Counted from the first letter of the stretch, positions 25,501-36,600 are shown. The stretch is 64,000 nt of DNA from Malurus cyaneus samueli (GCA_009741485.1 CM019219.1:30340264-30404263); one strand, 5' to 3'. Numbers and translations are program-made. The notes: generated from the letters alone by a model not told the origin.

Positions 25501-27485
25501 TCCAAGGATGGGGAACCCCAGCACCCAGAGCCCCATCCCAGTTCCACATCTCCTCTCCACTCCTCCCAGTCTGAATTCCTCCCTTCAACTGGGAGCCCCA
25601 GAAACGATGCAGGATCCAAAGCTGGCATCCCCAGTGCCCCATCTGGGATGGGTCCCTCCCATGGCCCTGATGCCACCAGAGTGGAGTAGATCCTCCCCAC
25701 TGCGAGGACACGTGGCTGATGAATTCATGGTCCCTCCATCTCCCCCCAGCACTCCCAGCTCCTTTTGAACCAACACTTAGATTTCATCGCCAAAGAAATG
25801 ACGCAGCCGCGGCAGTTTGGATCTGATCCCAGCTCTCACACCCCCACTGGAAGGTTTTCCTCCCAGTTTGAGCATTCATACTCAACAGCTCTTGCAACTG
25901 CCCCACGCAGCTCGGGAAGTCATGGAAAACACAGGGATTGCATTTGCTGTGCTTTCCAGCGGTTCTGCTGGAGAGGCAGCACCACGTGCCAGACTGCACA
26001 TGAGGAACGCATTAGTCAGTACTACTGAGTTGTTTGGAGTGTCTCAAGGATGGATTTGAAACAAAAAAAAATTAAACATCTATCCGGCTTCCTGCCACAG
26101 GAGCCCACAAAAGCCGCAGGAAAATCAATTTGTCTGGGCTTGTGCAGCTTCCGCAGCGTGGAAACCAAATGGGCTCTTTATTGAATCCAGCCCCCACTTA
26201 GTGCTTCATTAGGATCTCTCCTTCTCTTTCATCCGACCTTATTTATTTGTCTTGGGAGTGTCCGGGCAAATGGACGTGCACTGAGGCTGCTGCTCACAGC
26301 ACACTCCGGTTCTTGGGCAGGGCTGGCCAAAGCTTGGCTCAGACCATGCCCAGCTCATTTCTCTCCCGATGGTGGCAGATGTGCCTGAAGTCCCAGACTG
26401 CCCAATTCCTGCTTGAAACATTGCACCTGGCTATGCTGGTGCAAAGAAAAGACTGGACAAGATTCAAATTGTAAGGAATTCCTCATGTTTTTTCCCAAAG
26501 TGATACTTCCAGTGAGGCAACGTGTGCTCCCTGTTGCCCAATATTTCCATTGCCCCACTGGGAGGAACTGGGGTTTGGCTGACCTTGAGATGATCTTGTT
26601 CCCCACCTGGGCAGACAGGATCCTTGGAGCAGAGCCTGGTCCTGCAGATCCGATGGACGCCCCAGCTGCTCTTCCCAAATTTAGGCTTTGTCTTGACTCC
26701 TGATTCTTTGACAACAAAATACTGTGGTGTGTTTGACAAGCTGCCGTGCCCCGCCTCCAGAGGAACCAGCCCCAAATGATGCTGTTTTCTCAGTGATTCA
26801 TTCTCAAACAGCAACATCTTTCCAGGGAAAATCTGGAAGTGTTGAAACCACTTTTTCCATTAGAGACCGATGGGAAAAAAACAAAAAAAAAAAATCCCAT
26901 CCACTAAATATTTTCTCCTTGCTGTTGCATTGAGGGAGTTTCCCTACCGTGGCTGTCCTGAATTCCCTGTATTTTGTCTGTGAAGGGATCAGGGCTATAT
27001 TTTCTCCTTGAAACCTGCCCCAATTTCCCCTATTTTAGGTTGTTTCCTTGTCCTCCTCGTGCCATACAGGAAAAAGTATTTGACAGAGAGGGGTGTATTT
27101 CCAGCACCGTGTTTAACAAATCATGTGTGAGGACACGCTTTCCTTTTCCCATGAATTGCTTAATTTAACATTATTCCCATAATAGTAATTATTGTTATTC
27201 TCACCAACAAACTCATTGTTGCCCGAGCTTCATTCCCATCGAAAGTCATCCCATCAAAACCTACCAGGCCACGGTGCATTTGGAACGGATTTTCATTGAT
27301 CCGTGGGTTTTCTCTCTTTTTTTTTTCCTTCAGGATACACCATTGCTAACGCAGCTGCCACTGTCACAGCCACCCAGCTCAAGCAAGCAGTGACAATGGG
27401 ACAGGATTTGGCCACCTATGCCACCTACGAAGCCTATCCTGCCTTCGCCGTGGCCGCTCGGAGCGATGGCTACGGAGCATTTTAA
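7457..27485 (+). CDS. A1CF: A1CF, APOBEC1 complementation factor, whole gene (11 coding exons, 589 aa)
   Basis: This is an hnRNP-type RNA-binding protein that, in mammals, docks APOBEC1 onto apoB mRNA for C-to-U editing and also acts in splicing; it shuttles between nucleus and cytoplasm. Eleven exons, all with GT-AG junctions and compatible phases, join to 1,770 nt (589 aa plus TAA), close to the roughly 586-594 aa of mammalian A1CF. Visible domains are RRM1 (IFIGKL at 58-63, RGYAFVTF at 96-103), RRM2 (LFVGGI at 138-143, RGFAFVEY at 179-186), RRM3 (LYVRNL at 233-238, DYAFVHF at 267-273), a Gly/Arg-rich stretch near 385-410, and a DND1-type dsRNA-binding-like domain at about 450-525. The start has A at -3 and G at +4. 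RBM47 and RBM46 are relatives, but the exon 1 start ([11 protein letters not shown]) and the C-terminus ending DGYGAF point to A1CF. The gene looks intact. Upstream noncoding exons were not located. Confidence 0.96.
8290..8425 (-). mobile_element. CR1 LINE fragment in A1CF intron 1
   Basis: It resembles the reverse complement of the CR1 3' region: gttgggttgaaggctcctta, aagcccatctcagtcc, then ccatggacagggacacc. Confidence 0.6.
9160..9256 (+). repeat. (GGAAA)n pentanucleotide microsatellite
   Basis: About 18 nearly perfect units of ggaaa lie in A1CF intron 1. They create the long Glu/Lys/Gly and Phe/Leu/Ser ORFs seen in this interval. Confidence 0.97.
9721..9855 (+). CDS. A1CF: A1CF coding exon 2 (residues 34-78, start of RRM1)
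   Basis: The acceptor is ctcctggcag|GAA and the donor AAG|gtgagc, phase 0 on both sides, 135 nt. It encodes the conserved [14 protein letters not shown] linker and the first half of RRM1 with RNP2 IFIGKL. Confidence 0.96.
10039..10462 (+). mobile_element. LTR-like insertion, copy 1 (A1CF intron 2)
   Basis: A 424-bp unit begins TGCCTTAAAATC and ends AATCCTAAGGCA, giving inverted TG...CA termini. It is about 80% similar by eye to 21681-22102. Shared inner blocks include acgagatcttcaccttttat and gatgatatcaccc. No gag/pol coding is present, so it would be a solo LTR or nonautonomous element. Clear target-site duplications were not seen. Confidence 0.6.
10499..10629 (+). CDS. A1CF: A1CF coding exon 3 (residues 79-122, RRM1 RNP1)
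   Basis: The acceptor is ctctgggcag|ATT and the donor ATCAG|gtaaat, splitting an Arg codon after two bases; 131 nt. It encodes the RNP1 octamer RGYAFVTF of RRM1. The acceptor lies about 36 bp after an LTR-like insertion (10039-10462). Confidence 0.96.
11950..12188 (+). CDS. A1CF: A1CF coding exon 4 (residues 122-202, RRM2)
   Basis: The acceptor is tcgtttcag|G and the donor CTCCCAG|gtgaga; 239 nt. The whole of RRM2 is here: LFVGGI (RNP2) and RGFAFVEY (RNP1), with the invariant [13 protein letters not shown] segment between them. It reads through without stops. Confidence 0.96.
12189..15086 (+). other. A1CF: A1CF intron 4
   Basis: Noncoding and AT-rich near 13980-14360, with repeated taacaatatctatcagggtt-like units at about 14170-14230. 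No further exon was recognised. Confidence 0.6.
15087..15251 (+). CDS. A1CF: A1CF coding exon 5 (residues 202-257, start of RRM3)
   Basis: The acceptor is ccttaaag|GG and the donor AACCAG|gtagga, phase 1 on both sides; 165 nt. It encodes the [17 protein letters not shown] linker and RRM3 RNP2 (LYVRNL). The AAAG acceptor is unusual, but the reading frame fixes it. Confidence 0.95.
15252..18459 (+). other. A1CF: A1CF intron 5
   Basis: Noncoding, with a T-rich tract at 16400-16447 and a short poly(A) at 16551-16563. No conserved exon or repeat family was recognised. Confidence 0.6.
18460..18557 (+). CDS. A1CF: A1CF coding exon 6 (residues 257-289, RRM3 RNP1)
   Basis: The acceptor is tttccacag|GT and the donor GGGAAG|gtaaag; 98 nt. 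It encodes [16 protein letters not shown] with RNP1 of RRM3 and the NGK end of the domain. Confidence 0.95.
19366..19636 (+). CDS. A1CF: A1CF coding exon 7 (residues 290-380)
   Basis: The acceptor is ccacgctgcag|GTG and the donor GTGAGAG|gtaatt, leaving one base of a Glu codon; 271 nt. It encodes [20 protein letters not shown] followed by a Tyr/Ala/Pro-rich stretch. The second half is more GC-rich and more diverged from mammals than the RRM exons. A 47-bp minisatellite begins about 55 bp past the donor. Confidence 0.95.
19690..20275 (+). repeat. 47-bp minisatellite in A1CF intron 7, about 12 copies
   Basis: The unit contains gtgacattggctttgcctgg and ctcctgggctgctcccctga in alternation. It starts close to the exon 7 donor. 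Open frames of up to about 200 codons here, on both strands, are repeat artefacts. Confidence 0.95.
21290..21498 (+). CDS. A1CF: A1CF coding exon 8 (residues 380-449), with an in-frame alternative acceptor
   Basis: The main acceptor is cattcctag|AA and the donor CCTCAG|gtacgt; 209 nt. The exon opens with EIYMNVPV and then the Gly/Arg-rich [16 protein letters not shown] region. A second AG at 21312-21313 (cctgtag|GG) keeps the frame and would remove exactly the 8 residues EIYMNVPV, the same difference known between the two mammalian isoforms. Confidence 0.95.
21681..22102 (+). mobile_element. LTR-like insertion, copy 2 (A1CF intron 8)
   Basis: A 422-bp unit begins TGCCTAAAAGC and ends AATCCCAATGCA, in the same orientation as 10039-10462 and almost the same length. 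It lies between exons 8 and 9 and carries no protein-coding sequence. Confidence 0.6.
22665..22750 (-). mobile_element. CR1 LINE 3' end fragment (A1CF intron 8)
   Basis: cagaatggtttgggttagaa, aggactttaaagctcatc and gtggacaccttccactgg match the reverse complement of the CR1 3' region. Confidence 0.7.
23020..23350 (+). mobile_element. CR1 LINE fragment (A1CF intron 8)
   Basis: The order of blocks follows the CR1 3' region in the forward direction: gacctcattgtggccttcca, gggacaggacaagggggaat, ctggctgtgagggtgggcag and ggcacaggtttttcagg. Confidence 0.7.
23956..24092 (+). CDS. A1CF: A1CF coding exon 9 (residues 450-496, dsRBD-like domain)
   Basis: The acceptor is ccttctag|ATC and the donor ACCAT|gtacgt, splitting an Ile codon; 137 nt. 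It encodes [20 protein letters not shown], the start of the C-terminal double-stranded-RNA-binding-like domain shared with DND1 and RBM46/47. Confidence 0.95.
24200..24365. repeat. AT-rich low-complexity tract (A1CF intron 9)
   Basis: Runs of attt, atatttga and tatat motifs lie about 100 bp after the exon 9 donor. Confidence 0.8.
24888..25021 (+). CDS. A1CF: A1CF coding exon 10 (residues 496-540)
   Basis: The acceptor is gtccccacag|C and the donor TTTCCAG|gtatgg; 134 nt. It encodes [20 protein letters not shown], the last helix of the dsRBD-like domain, then a Pro/Ala-rich linker a few residues shorter than in mammals. Confidence 0.94.
25150..25400 (-). mobile_element. CR1 LINE fragment (A1CF intron 10)
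   Basis: ggaatggaccttaaagattg, ccccctgccatgggcaggga, then ccatccaacctgaactcggg and cagccacagcttctctgggc match the CR1 3' region in reverse orientation. Confidence 0.8.
27334..27485 (+). CDS. A1CF: A1CF coding exon 11 (C-terminus, residues 540-589, stop TAA)
   Basis: A polypyrimidine-rich acceptor (ttccttcag|GA) precedes 152 nt that encode the conserved tail with [16 protein letters not shown] and ending DGYGAF-TAA. This matches the mammalian A1CF C-terminus and fixes the 3' end of the coding sequence. Confidence 0.95.
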
Positions 27486-29480
27486 CCCAATTCCCTCCAA
27501 ACCCAGCACAAGCAGAAAGGAAAAGAAAACCAAATCCCAGTCTGGTAACTCTTACACCCTCGTGGTCTGAAGCTCATCTGTGGCCTGAGGTTAATTTTAG
27601 TTGGAGCTTCAGTTTTGTAGGTCTTCAGTTTTTTAACGGGATATTGAGGCGGGGGAAGAAGAAATTTAAAAAATTATGCAAAATCAGATTTTCACACAGG
27701 AAAGCAAAAGCTCAGCCCAGGAAATGAGAGGTTCTCAGGTGTACATATATATTTTTATTGAGATATATTTATACACCTACTGGGTGTGTGTTTGCAACAA
27801 CAACCTGTGCTGAAAACAGCCCCTGTGGCCATTGTGACCCAGGACTGGGGAAGGATGGGGTGTCCCAGCAAACCCCTCTGTGCAAAAAGTCATTTTTCCC
27901 AAGCATTTCTGCCCAGCCTAACAGGCTACTTCTGAACAAGTTTCCGTGCTAATTTTATTTTTAAAGCAGGCCACAAGCATTCAGCAGTTTTCCCTCTTAC
28001 TTTGCTCCTTCCCAGCCATATCCACAAATCAGCAAAGAATGGTGTATTTTTGTGCATTTTCCATCGAATGGCACATTCACTGGAAGATAGGGAAACTTTT
28101 AAGCCTGAGGAGCAGAAAAGTGCTATTCATTAAGGCCAATTCTCTTCTTAATTAGAGCACGAGAGCTCGCAGCCATGGCCCAGTAATAGCAGACACTTCG
28201 ACAGGAATGAAATTATATCCAAAGAACATTTTCCCAGGTTGGAAAGAGCCCTGCCTGGCTCTGAGCACTGCTTTACACATTAAATCAAGGCTGCTGCCTG
28301 CTCTGATTCCAGCAAAAATTAATGTAGTGGAAGAGGGTTCACGCTGGCAGTAAAGGCACCTCTAATTTTGGAGAGCACCAGAGCTGGCGTTGTGTTTGAA
28401 CCCTTTGGGGTTGCTGGGAGCATCCTTTGGTGTCCCACAGGAGGCCATTGTCCATTTATTTCTGCCATGGGATAGAGGCAGGAGTTGTGATGCTGTGGAG
28501 ACAGAACAGAACCTCAGTGCTGGGTAACTGCAGCAGACACATCAATCCTATGTCATCAATCCTGCTAAGGAAAATTGATTTTATTCTGTCTAGAACCAAA
28601 AAAAAAAAAAAAAACCTTCTGGGAGGAACTGGGTTGATGACACCCAGCAGATCTGGCCCCAAATTTTTGACCTGGTTTAGATGCTGGGATGTGGCAGAGT
28701 AGAAGCCATTCCAAGGGGAGCTTTTCCTGTGCATTCCCCAAAAGCATGAGGGTCTGTGACGAAGTGTGGACTACAGGAATTAAATATTTCCCATCCTGAC
28801 TTGATTTCCCCCAGAATGGAACAAACCCCATGAGCTGTACGGTCTGAGGCCCCCTTAGCCCCCTCCTATTTACCAAGTAGCTTGTTAGGGTGACCCTAAA
28901 GGTATTACAAGCCCTCTGTGGCTGCTGCTGGCCACGTTTGGCTTCTCAGCAAAGGACAAACCTGGTCCCAGGGGGCCAAATAACCAAGAGTGTTACGGAT
29001 TTCGTGGCTTTTTTTTTTTTTTTTTTTTTTTCTGTTCTGTCTATGTCTTTAAGTGGTGTTTGCCAGCAAGGAACACAGCCAGGAGTGTCTCTCAAAGCGT
29101 TGGCAGGAAGTGTTTCTCGCTTTCCACGTTCAGTAAGTTTAGTCTGCTTTTTCAGCTATTTATATAAGTTCAGGAAGATGTCAAAGCAGAGGGCAAGAAG
29201 CAGTATTAAAAATGTGTGCATGAAGCACTTATTTTTGTACAAGTAGTACAAGGTTTGTATAGAGTTTTAACACTATGAAGTGTAGCTAAAAATCACAGTT
29301 TCCATTTACTGGAGGACAATCGTGTGTGTTTGAAGGGAATGAAGGGGAAAATGGCATCTCAATCATCCGTTACAAATTAGAACCGGGGTGAAATTCTGTG
29401 AAGCAACTCTGTGATTTTGAGTAATCCGAGGACATTCACTGGACTTTGAAATACCATTAAAACTTTTTAAACACAAGCCT
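27486..29480 (+). other. A1CF: Probable A1CF 3' UTR with candidate poly(A) signal
   Basis: AT-rich noncoding sequence follows the stop, with a poly(A) run near 28600 and a poly(T) run near 29011-29032. ATTAAA at 29456-29461 is the best poly(A) signal seen, which would give a 3' UTR of about 2 kb. Transcript extent is inference. Confidence 0.45.
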
Positions 29481-32400
29481 CAGTCCTTCTATATGGTAAA
29501 TAGGAGCACACTTTGCTCTGGAGGGATCGATCCCAGGTCACACTGGCAGTGTCACAAGCTGTTCAGGAGGGCATTCCACGTGCACTTTGGTGACCCTCGC
29601 CCACCACAGAGAACAGAAAACCAGCAGTTTTGTACTTCTGCACTTTTAAATGGAAAAATCAAGGGTTGGCCTCTTTCCCCAGCACCTCTTTGGTCAGTAT
29701 TTATTTATCTGTCAATGCTACAGGAATTGGATTTACTATAAATTTATTACCTGATCCCAGTGGAGATTTCTGGAGACATCATATCGATAGTGAGACAGCA
29801 CCATGCAAAAACAAAGGGTGAATGGGGTGATCTATGATTTAGGGCTGTGAGGGCTTGGCCCCATCTGAGAACAGCCTGGTACCAGGTCACCAACAGATAA
29901 ATCTGCTTTGAGATGAGACCCTGCTCCTTGGGAGACCATCCCAGTTAAATGATGGAGAAACAGCAATTCCTGGTGCAAAAGGTTTGCCCCTTCCCAGAGA
30001 GATCCCGAGCCCAGGAAATGGGAGGAAGCTCTGGTACCCTGCTGCTGCTAACCAAAGGCCTCCCTGCCATTCCAAAAGGGATTTTGCCAAAATAACTTGA
30101 CATTGTTCTTACAAAGAGGTCAGCTGTGCTCTGGGCTCCAGCAGCTCTGCCAGCTCTGTTTTTTTCCCTCATTAGCTTTTCCTGATGCCCTGCTTTCATT
30201 TCCTTTGAAACCAGGGCAGTGGAGAATTTGCTTTTGTCCTGTAATGTTCTCCCCTCGCCCAGCTGAGATTCCCTTTGCTCGGCAGCAGCTGGCTGGTCTG
30301 TTTTGGAGAGCAAGCATGACTTTCTGAGGAATCTCAAACCCACAGCCCAACTCAAAGAAAACATTATTTCCCATTTGTAAAGATGTGGGTTCCCAGCAGA
30401 GAGCAAGCAAAACCCAAAAACCAAATCCACCCTCCACCAACAAGTCTAAGACATGTTTGAGGTGTGAGTGATGAGGTCAATGCCCAGAAAAATTAGCAGA
30501 TGGCCTCATCTTTGGTTGCTGGCAGCACAGAAGGTCCAAAAATGGCATTTTCCACCTCCCTCCCTCCAGCCAGAACTTTCCTGGAGGTCTCTGCAGCAAA
30601 GAGCCTCTCATCTGAGGTGCAGAGTAAGAAAACATCTCTGAGGATGACACAGCTCCAAGTTTAGAGCTGGCCACACCTTGGGATATCCCACAGGGAAACT
30701 CTTGTGTCCCACCAAAACCCCCTCAGTCCGTGGGACTGTTCATGTTCAAAGGGAGCTGCTTTTCCTTGGAGCTTGCATGGCTCCCTTTTCCAAGCTCAAT
30801 TCCCCAGCTCACCTCTCCATCACATGGATTTCCCTTCTTTGGAAAAACAACCCCCAAAACCAACTGGCCTTTGAAGGTGACAGCCGAGTCAGGGGTCACC
30901 AATCCCTGCTGGTCACTGCCTGGGGGTCAGCCTGGCCCTGGTGCTCTGATAGGGTTTTTCCTTTCTTCCCAGGGCTGGAAATTGTTGTGTTCCCCAAAAT
31001 CTCAGTCTGGGATAAAATTCCAGTTCTCAGCTGTCCTTTCTTGAGTGCTGGAGGGGCTTAGATGGCCCCTGCCCACCAAGCGCTGTCATTCGGGGATGCT
31101 TGGGGTGGGCTGCTCTCTCCCTGAACACCTCCAACTCCTCTCCATGCCCAAACACTCATCCTGGCCTGGCTCCAGCAATCCACAGGGTCATGGACATCCA
31201 GATTTGGGGTTGTTTAAGGAATAAACATTGGAAGAGCGACATTCCTTGGTGCCCAGCCCCACCTCGTGCGTGTACAACCCCGGTTGTGAAGATGTTAAAA
31301 CCAGAGAGCTGCGCACAAATACCCTCTGTGGGAGGCTGGAAAACGCCCCAGACGACCAGAGGAGCCAACAAATCCCAAATCCGGCATCAAAGGCCGGAGA
31401 CAGCAGAGGATTCTCCCCTCTCCCCCCAGCGCCTGGGGTCAGATCCCAATTTAGCGCTGGCAGTAAATCGGGAAGGGATGGGACGTGCAGAAGGGAGGCT
31501 GTGGCGTGCTCCAGGCGTTCAGAGGAGCTCAGCCCGTGGACACGAGATTCCCGAGTTCACGGCAGTTTATATCCCACCACAACAGAACTAAAATAAAGGT
31601 GGAATTGTGCCCTTCTCCTGAGCACGTAGCAGGGCACAAATGGCCCCGGGCCGAGGGAGAGCGGCCGGGAGACGGACGAGCAACTGTCGCGGAGAGCGAG
31701 GGCTATATTTAACAGCTGGCAAAGTGTCCAAATTCCTGATTTTTATTTTTTTCCCAGGCTTTGGCTCGAGCTTGTTTTCCTGTAAAACAGCACTGGCACC
31801 TAGTGGCTGCTGGATCCAGGCACAGCGTCCCAAAAAAGAGTCAGGGAGCAGGGAAGGGCTGCTGGTCACTGCCTGCCAACAGCCACGATGCTGCTACAAA
31901 ACAAAGAGAACCAAGGGCTTCTCTCCCAGAGAGATTGCTAGACACAAAATATCATGAAAATCCCCAAAAATAGTCCCCTAAATTCAAAATCCTATTCCCA
32001 CCGGTGACAGCCAAATAAACACGAGGTGTTTTGCAAAGGGACCTGCTCTGGGCACAGGGGACCCTCCAGATACCCTAAATCTGCCTTTCAACACTTCCTC
32101 TCCCCTGGGAACCCGCAGTTTCCTAAAAACCTCTCTTTTGGGGTCAGATGTTCACAGTTTAGAGGGTAAATCTTTCACTGTGCAATTCAACTTGGCTTGC
32201 TTAAGCACGTACTACTGAAAAAAAAAAAAACCAACCACACACATGTTAGTGGGTGGCTGGGGGAGTTACTAGGACAATCGGGGATATCTCCAGGGATTTG
32301 ATTCCCAGGGATGTTCTCTCAGGGCTCTCTCTTTTTCCTGACTCAGTGTTGTGACTGCTTTGAGCTCCTCCGGATGGGGATCTCTCTCAGCCTCTCTCAG

Positions 32401-33114
32401 GCTGATTGCAGCTGCTTGGAAATGAATAATTCATCCTCTCCTACTGATTTTAAAGAGAGGCAAAATTATCTGATTTTTGATTCTCTGAAGAATTAAAGAG
32501 ATTGCATACAAAATTGGTACACATTATTGGAGCTTATTAAACATTTACAGTTGTTTAGCTGTCAGACCCCACAAGAATCCTAAATCCAGACATGAAATAT
32601 GTTTTCCTCTCCCTGTGGCCCCCAGTTCTATCTCTTTCAGAGGTCAGAAGAGATTTAGGGGCTCTGGAGCTGTCCCTATTTACAGCAGGGCTGGTGGAAG
32701 GCAGCCCAGGAATGATCAGTTCCAGGTCAGGGTGGTCATGGCTTTGTCCAGGCAGCTCCTGAAACTCTCCTGGGAAGATCCTCTGCATCCCTGGGGGCTT
32801 TTCTGTGGGGAAACCCTTTCAGCCAACAGGTTTGGGCACTGTCCTTGTACCCTACCCTGGTATCTGCATTCTGTATTCGGATGAACAACCCTTCTGGTGA
32901 TGCACCTGGAGGTGACTCTGGGTGACCTTTAATCCTGCTGGCCTTGGGTCCTTTCTGATACTCTACCAAAGCAGGCTGGGGTCTGTTCAGAGCTGCCTCA
33001 CCCACAGCTTTAACCCATAAATTCAGTTCTTATTGATTCCATCGACTTCACACCAGGAGAGCTTATTCCCCATCCACAGGCATAGGTTTCATGGCTGAAA
33101 GAGGAGTTACATCT
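29481..33114. other. Intergenic spacer between A1CF and ASAH2 (tail-to-tail)
   Basis: No conserved exon on either strand. The two genes converge here: A1CF ends on + and ASAH2 ends on -. Only short scattered ORFs and an A-run near 32218 are seen. Confidence 0.6.
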
Positions 33115-33120
33115 TTTATT
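33115..33120 (-). terminator. ASAH2: Candidate ASAH2 poly(A) signal AATAAA
   Basis: TTTATT on + reads AATAAA on -, about 300 bp downstream of the ASAH2 stop. Location and spacing suit a poly(A) signal; use is inference. Confidence 0.5.
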
Positions 33121-33294
33121 GCAATGAGAATCAGCTGCCACCAGGTCTGGCCAGGATGGGAACCACTTGACTGAGGACACAGGAGGAGACTGGACAGTAG
33201 GGAAAGCCAAAACTTCCCAGGAAGTCAAGCTTTGCACAGCAAAAGGACACCCAGCAGCACTTGAGGGACAGCAGCCATGAAAAAACCCTCCCAG

Positions 33295-33392
33295 AACATC
33301 GTGGAATCATCCGGAGCTGGAGGGAACCCACAGGAATCGTCCAAGTCCAACCCCTGCACAGCCCAGATGTCCAACCCAGTGCTCAAAGAGAC
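33295..33392 (-). mobile_element. CR1-like LINE fragment near the ASAH2 3' end
   Basis: gaatcatccggagctggagg, gaacccacaggaatcgtcca and agtccaacccctgcacagcc resemble the reverse complement of the CR1 3' region. It would lie in the ASAH2 3' UTR. Confidence 0.55.
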
Positions 33393-33416
33393 CATTCTTG
33401 TGGGGAATGTGATCTC

Positions 33417-33606
33417 CTATGGGGCTGTGATTTGAAACGCTGAGGAGGAGCCCTCAAAGGGGACTGTGATGATGCGGAAGAGGGGCACTCTCTTCTTGTA
33501 GTGCCCAAAGTAGCGGAGCCGGTACACGCCCGGCTCTGTGCCAGCAGGGATGTGCCACTCGATGGTCACATTGCTCTGGCCACGGGATCCTTTGGTCCAG
33601 TAAAAC
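33417..33606 (-). CDS. ASAH2: ASAH2 last coding exon (exon 20)
   Basis: The acceptor on - is gttttccag|G and the stop is TAG. It encodes [20 protein letters not shown] and [12 protein letters not shown], ending SAFQITAP, which aligns with the human C-terminus (FYWHKG...SPAFEVVTI). This is the end of the immunoglobulin-like C-terminal domain. Confidence 0.95.
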
Positions 33607-36600
33607 CTGGAAAACAGGCCAAAACTGCAGTCAGCAGGGAAATCCACTTTTCAGTGGAGGGCAAGGTGTGCAACTAGATGAAGGCGCTCCAGGTTGAGTG
33701 TACTTTAAGAGCTTCTTTTACCCTTCCTTTTCTTTTAATCTTCAATTTGTTTTAACCTTCTCTTTCTTTTAGCCTTACCTTTCTTTCAACCTCTCCTTTC
33801 TCTTAACCTCTCTTTTAACCTCTCCTTTCTCTTATCCTCTCCTTTCTTTCAACCTCTCCTTTCTCTTAGCCTTCCCTTTCTTTTAACCTTTCTCTTAACC
33901 TCTCCTTTCTCTTAACATTCCCTTTCTTTTAACCTCTCCTTCCTTTTAACCTCCCCCCATACATTTCAGCTATCAGAGCAGCAGCCAACAAGCCAAACCA
34001 AAATTAGGCAGGGGTGAAAAATATCTGGAAACACGGGATAAAAAGTCACTGGTGCTGTTTGTAGATGGAAAATATTCCTTCCAACGTTTCCTTACATTTA
34101 CAGCTCCCTGGATCGTCACCTCTGAGAGCACCTCAGTCCTGCCTGTGCAGGGGGGGAGCTCACTGTAATTAGTGAGCTCAGGACTTCTGGCTCCTATTTC
34201 TGCATCAAAAGCCCATTTTGTTTTATAGACTCCTTGTGCAAAAGCCTTTCTGCTGAACCTCAAAACCCTCCAGGGAATGCTCAGCCTCAAAACTCCCCAC
34301 ATCATCCAGGCAGGAAGGATTTTTCAGCTGGTTCTGGTGGAACTCTTCCACGGAAGGTGATAAAGATTCACCCATAGCTCTGAAAGGTGATGACACCAGC
34401 CTTGCTGCTCCATGAATGTTTTTCCTGAAGGCTGATACCTCAACCCTTAATTTTCCTTTCTTCCAGACTTTTTTAATTGTTTGTTTATGCTGCACAACAA
34501 ACCTGGACAGTTTTTCTCTGTGAGTTTCTCTTTGGCATCCCATTCATCCTCAAGGTGTGACAGAGGAGTGGATACAGGCTAGGAACAAGCTGGACCCCAA
34601 AGCTTCTGCAATTCCTGCCCTTCCTCCTCCCTTTCCCAAATTTACCAGCCTCCATTCCAGACTCTGGAGCAAAGGAGAACACTAGTTTTGCCAAGGTAAC
34701 CCCCAAATATGGGGGTTAGAGAGCACCACTTGCAGAGCCCGGACCTGCCTGGCGCTGGGAGCTCTGGCACAAATCCCTTCAGGTTGGACTGGAATGACTC
34801 CCTGGAGTCTGTGGCACAGGGAAATCTGCTCAGGCACCCACCTGGTGTCCCAGGAGGCATCATTCAGCACCGGCTGCCAGCGGCTGGAAAGGTTGGAGTA
34901 TCTCTCCACCATCAGGAAGTTGTGCTCAGTCTGCAATAAAAACACCAGGGTTAGCCAGACCCTGAAAGTGCAGGCACATCCCCACCTCCTGTGACACTTT
35001 AACCTGGGGAAGAGGCTGTGTTTTACTAGCAAATATGGTCATTACTGGCAAAAATGTTCATATTCTACCACCAAAGCACAAATTTGAGCTGATAAATGAT
35101 GCAAAGAATTAATCTGTAAAATGAGAATGGGCAGCAACAATGTCTGTACAAGGTGAGTGATGGGATGGATTAAGTGCTTTGCTAATTTTGTTAAAATAAA
35201 GCAGCAGGCTGCTAGGATGGGAATCAGAGACCAGGTTTGCCCTGGATACCAATGATGAGTTTCTGGCCTAACACATAACATGATTCAACTTCAATAATAT
35301 AACAAGATCATAAACAGTCCAAATTCCCTTGTTTGCCCCAAAAGCTTGCTGATGGTGTGAATTCCAGAAGCACACATCTTCTTTTGGTCTCCCAGCAGAG
35401 AAAAAACCTGCCTTACCAACTGGAAAATGAATATTCATAAATCACAAACACCCCACTTCCAGCATCATTCCGTCACATTTACCGCATTCTCTGCCGAGTT
35501 CCTGGGGTTGGCCCCCACAAAAGTCACTTCAGCAACTTCTCTCTAGGAGGGGAATTGAGATTTGTGTTAGAGGCTGAGCAGCACATGAAGAGCATCCTTT
35601 GAAGAGGCCATCAGCTGTTTTTGGGGGGTTTGGTTGGTTTTGTAGTGCTCTGTTGTGTTTGGCTTGCTGTTGTTGTTATTTTAAATTATTTATCATGTCA
35701 CTTGTTGCGACAGCAGTGACAACTTCTGCTTTGTGTGGTTGCTCTGTGCCGTGTCACCCTGCTTGTTCTGCTTGTTGGATCAATTCCCCCAGTGCACATG
35801 GAAAAGGGAGGAAATTTGGGAGATCTTTCACAATGCCTCCCTGTTTTAGTGCTAGAGACAGCAAGGAGACGAAAGCTCCGGCTCTGAACATCTGATCTAA
35901 ATGCTGAGCACCGAAAACAGAACCTGATCTAAACACTGAGCACCGAAAACAGAACCATTTCTGACATTCTGATTCCGTTTCATTTACATTCCGAGGCATC
36001 AAAGGTGGCCTGATTGCTGCTTGTAAGAAATTGCTGTACAACGTTTGCCTCCTTAATCGACTGCTCTTTTGCTTTGAAGAAGAAGGAGAAATCTGCTTTG
36101 TGCTGGTTGAAGGGCTTTTCTATTCCTCTTTATTCACCCATTTTATTCCTGTTCAGTGACACTGGCATGGAAATGCTCTGTCCCTGCCTTCAGCAGAGAC
36201 AAGACCTGTTTGCTCAGAGGGCACCACCACCCACAGATTTTGGGTTGAGGGGTGAGAATTCAAAGGCTTTTCCCAAACAGCTTTTAGGGCATCCCTGAAG
36301 CTCTCACCTCCTGGTACTCTCGTCTCACTTCTTCCAGCACATCCCCAAATTTTTTATTGGCCGGTGCGTTCTCGGCGCTGAGAGAAGGCAGCAGGGTCAG
36401 GCTGGTCACATTGAAGAGCGGGGGCTCTGGCCCACGGGGCAGATCCTGAGTGGAATTCTGGGAGAGGGAAGAAGTGCTGGTTAAACACCCACATGGATAG
36501 CCAGAATTCCCTGAGGAAGCACAGCCTGTGCTCAGACAGACTGCAGGAATAACAAAGTGGGTGTGAAACCAGAGCAGAGCATCTCCATCTGTGCAGCCCT

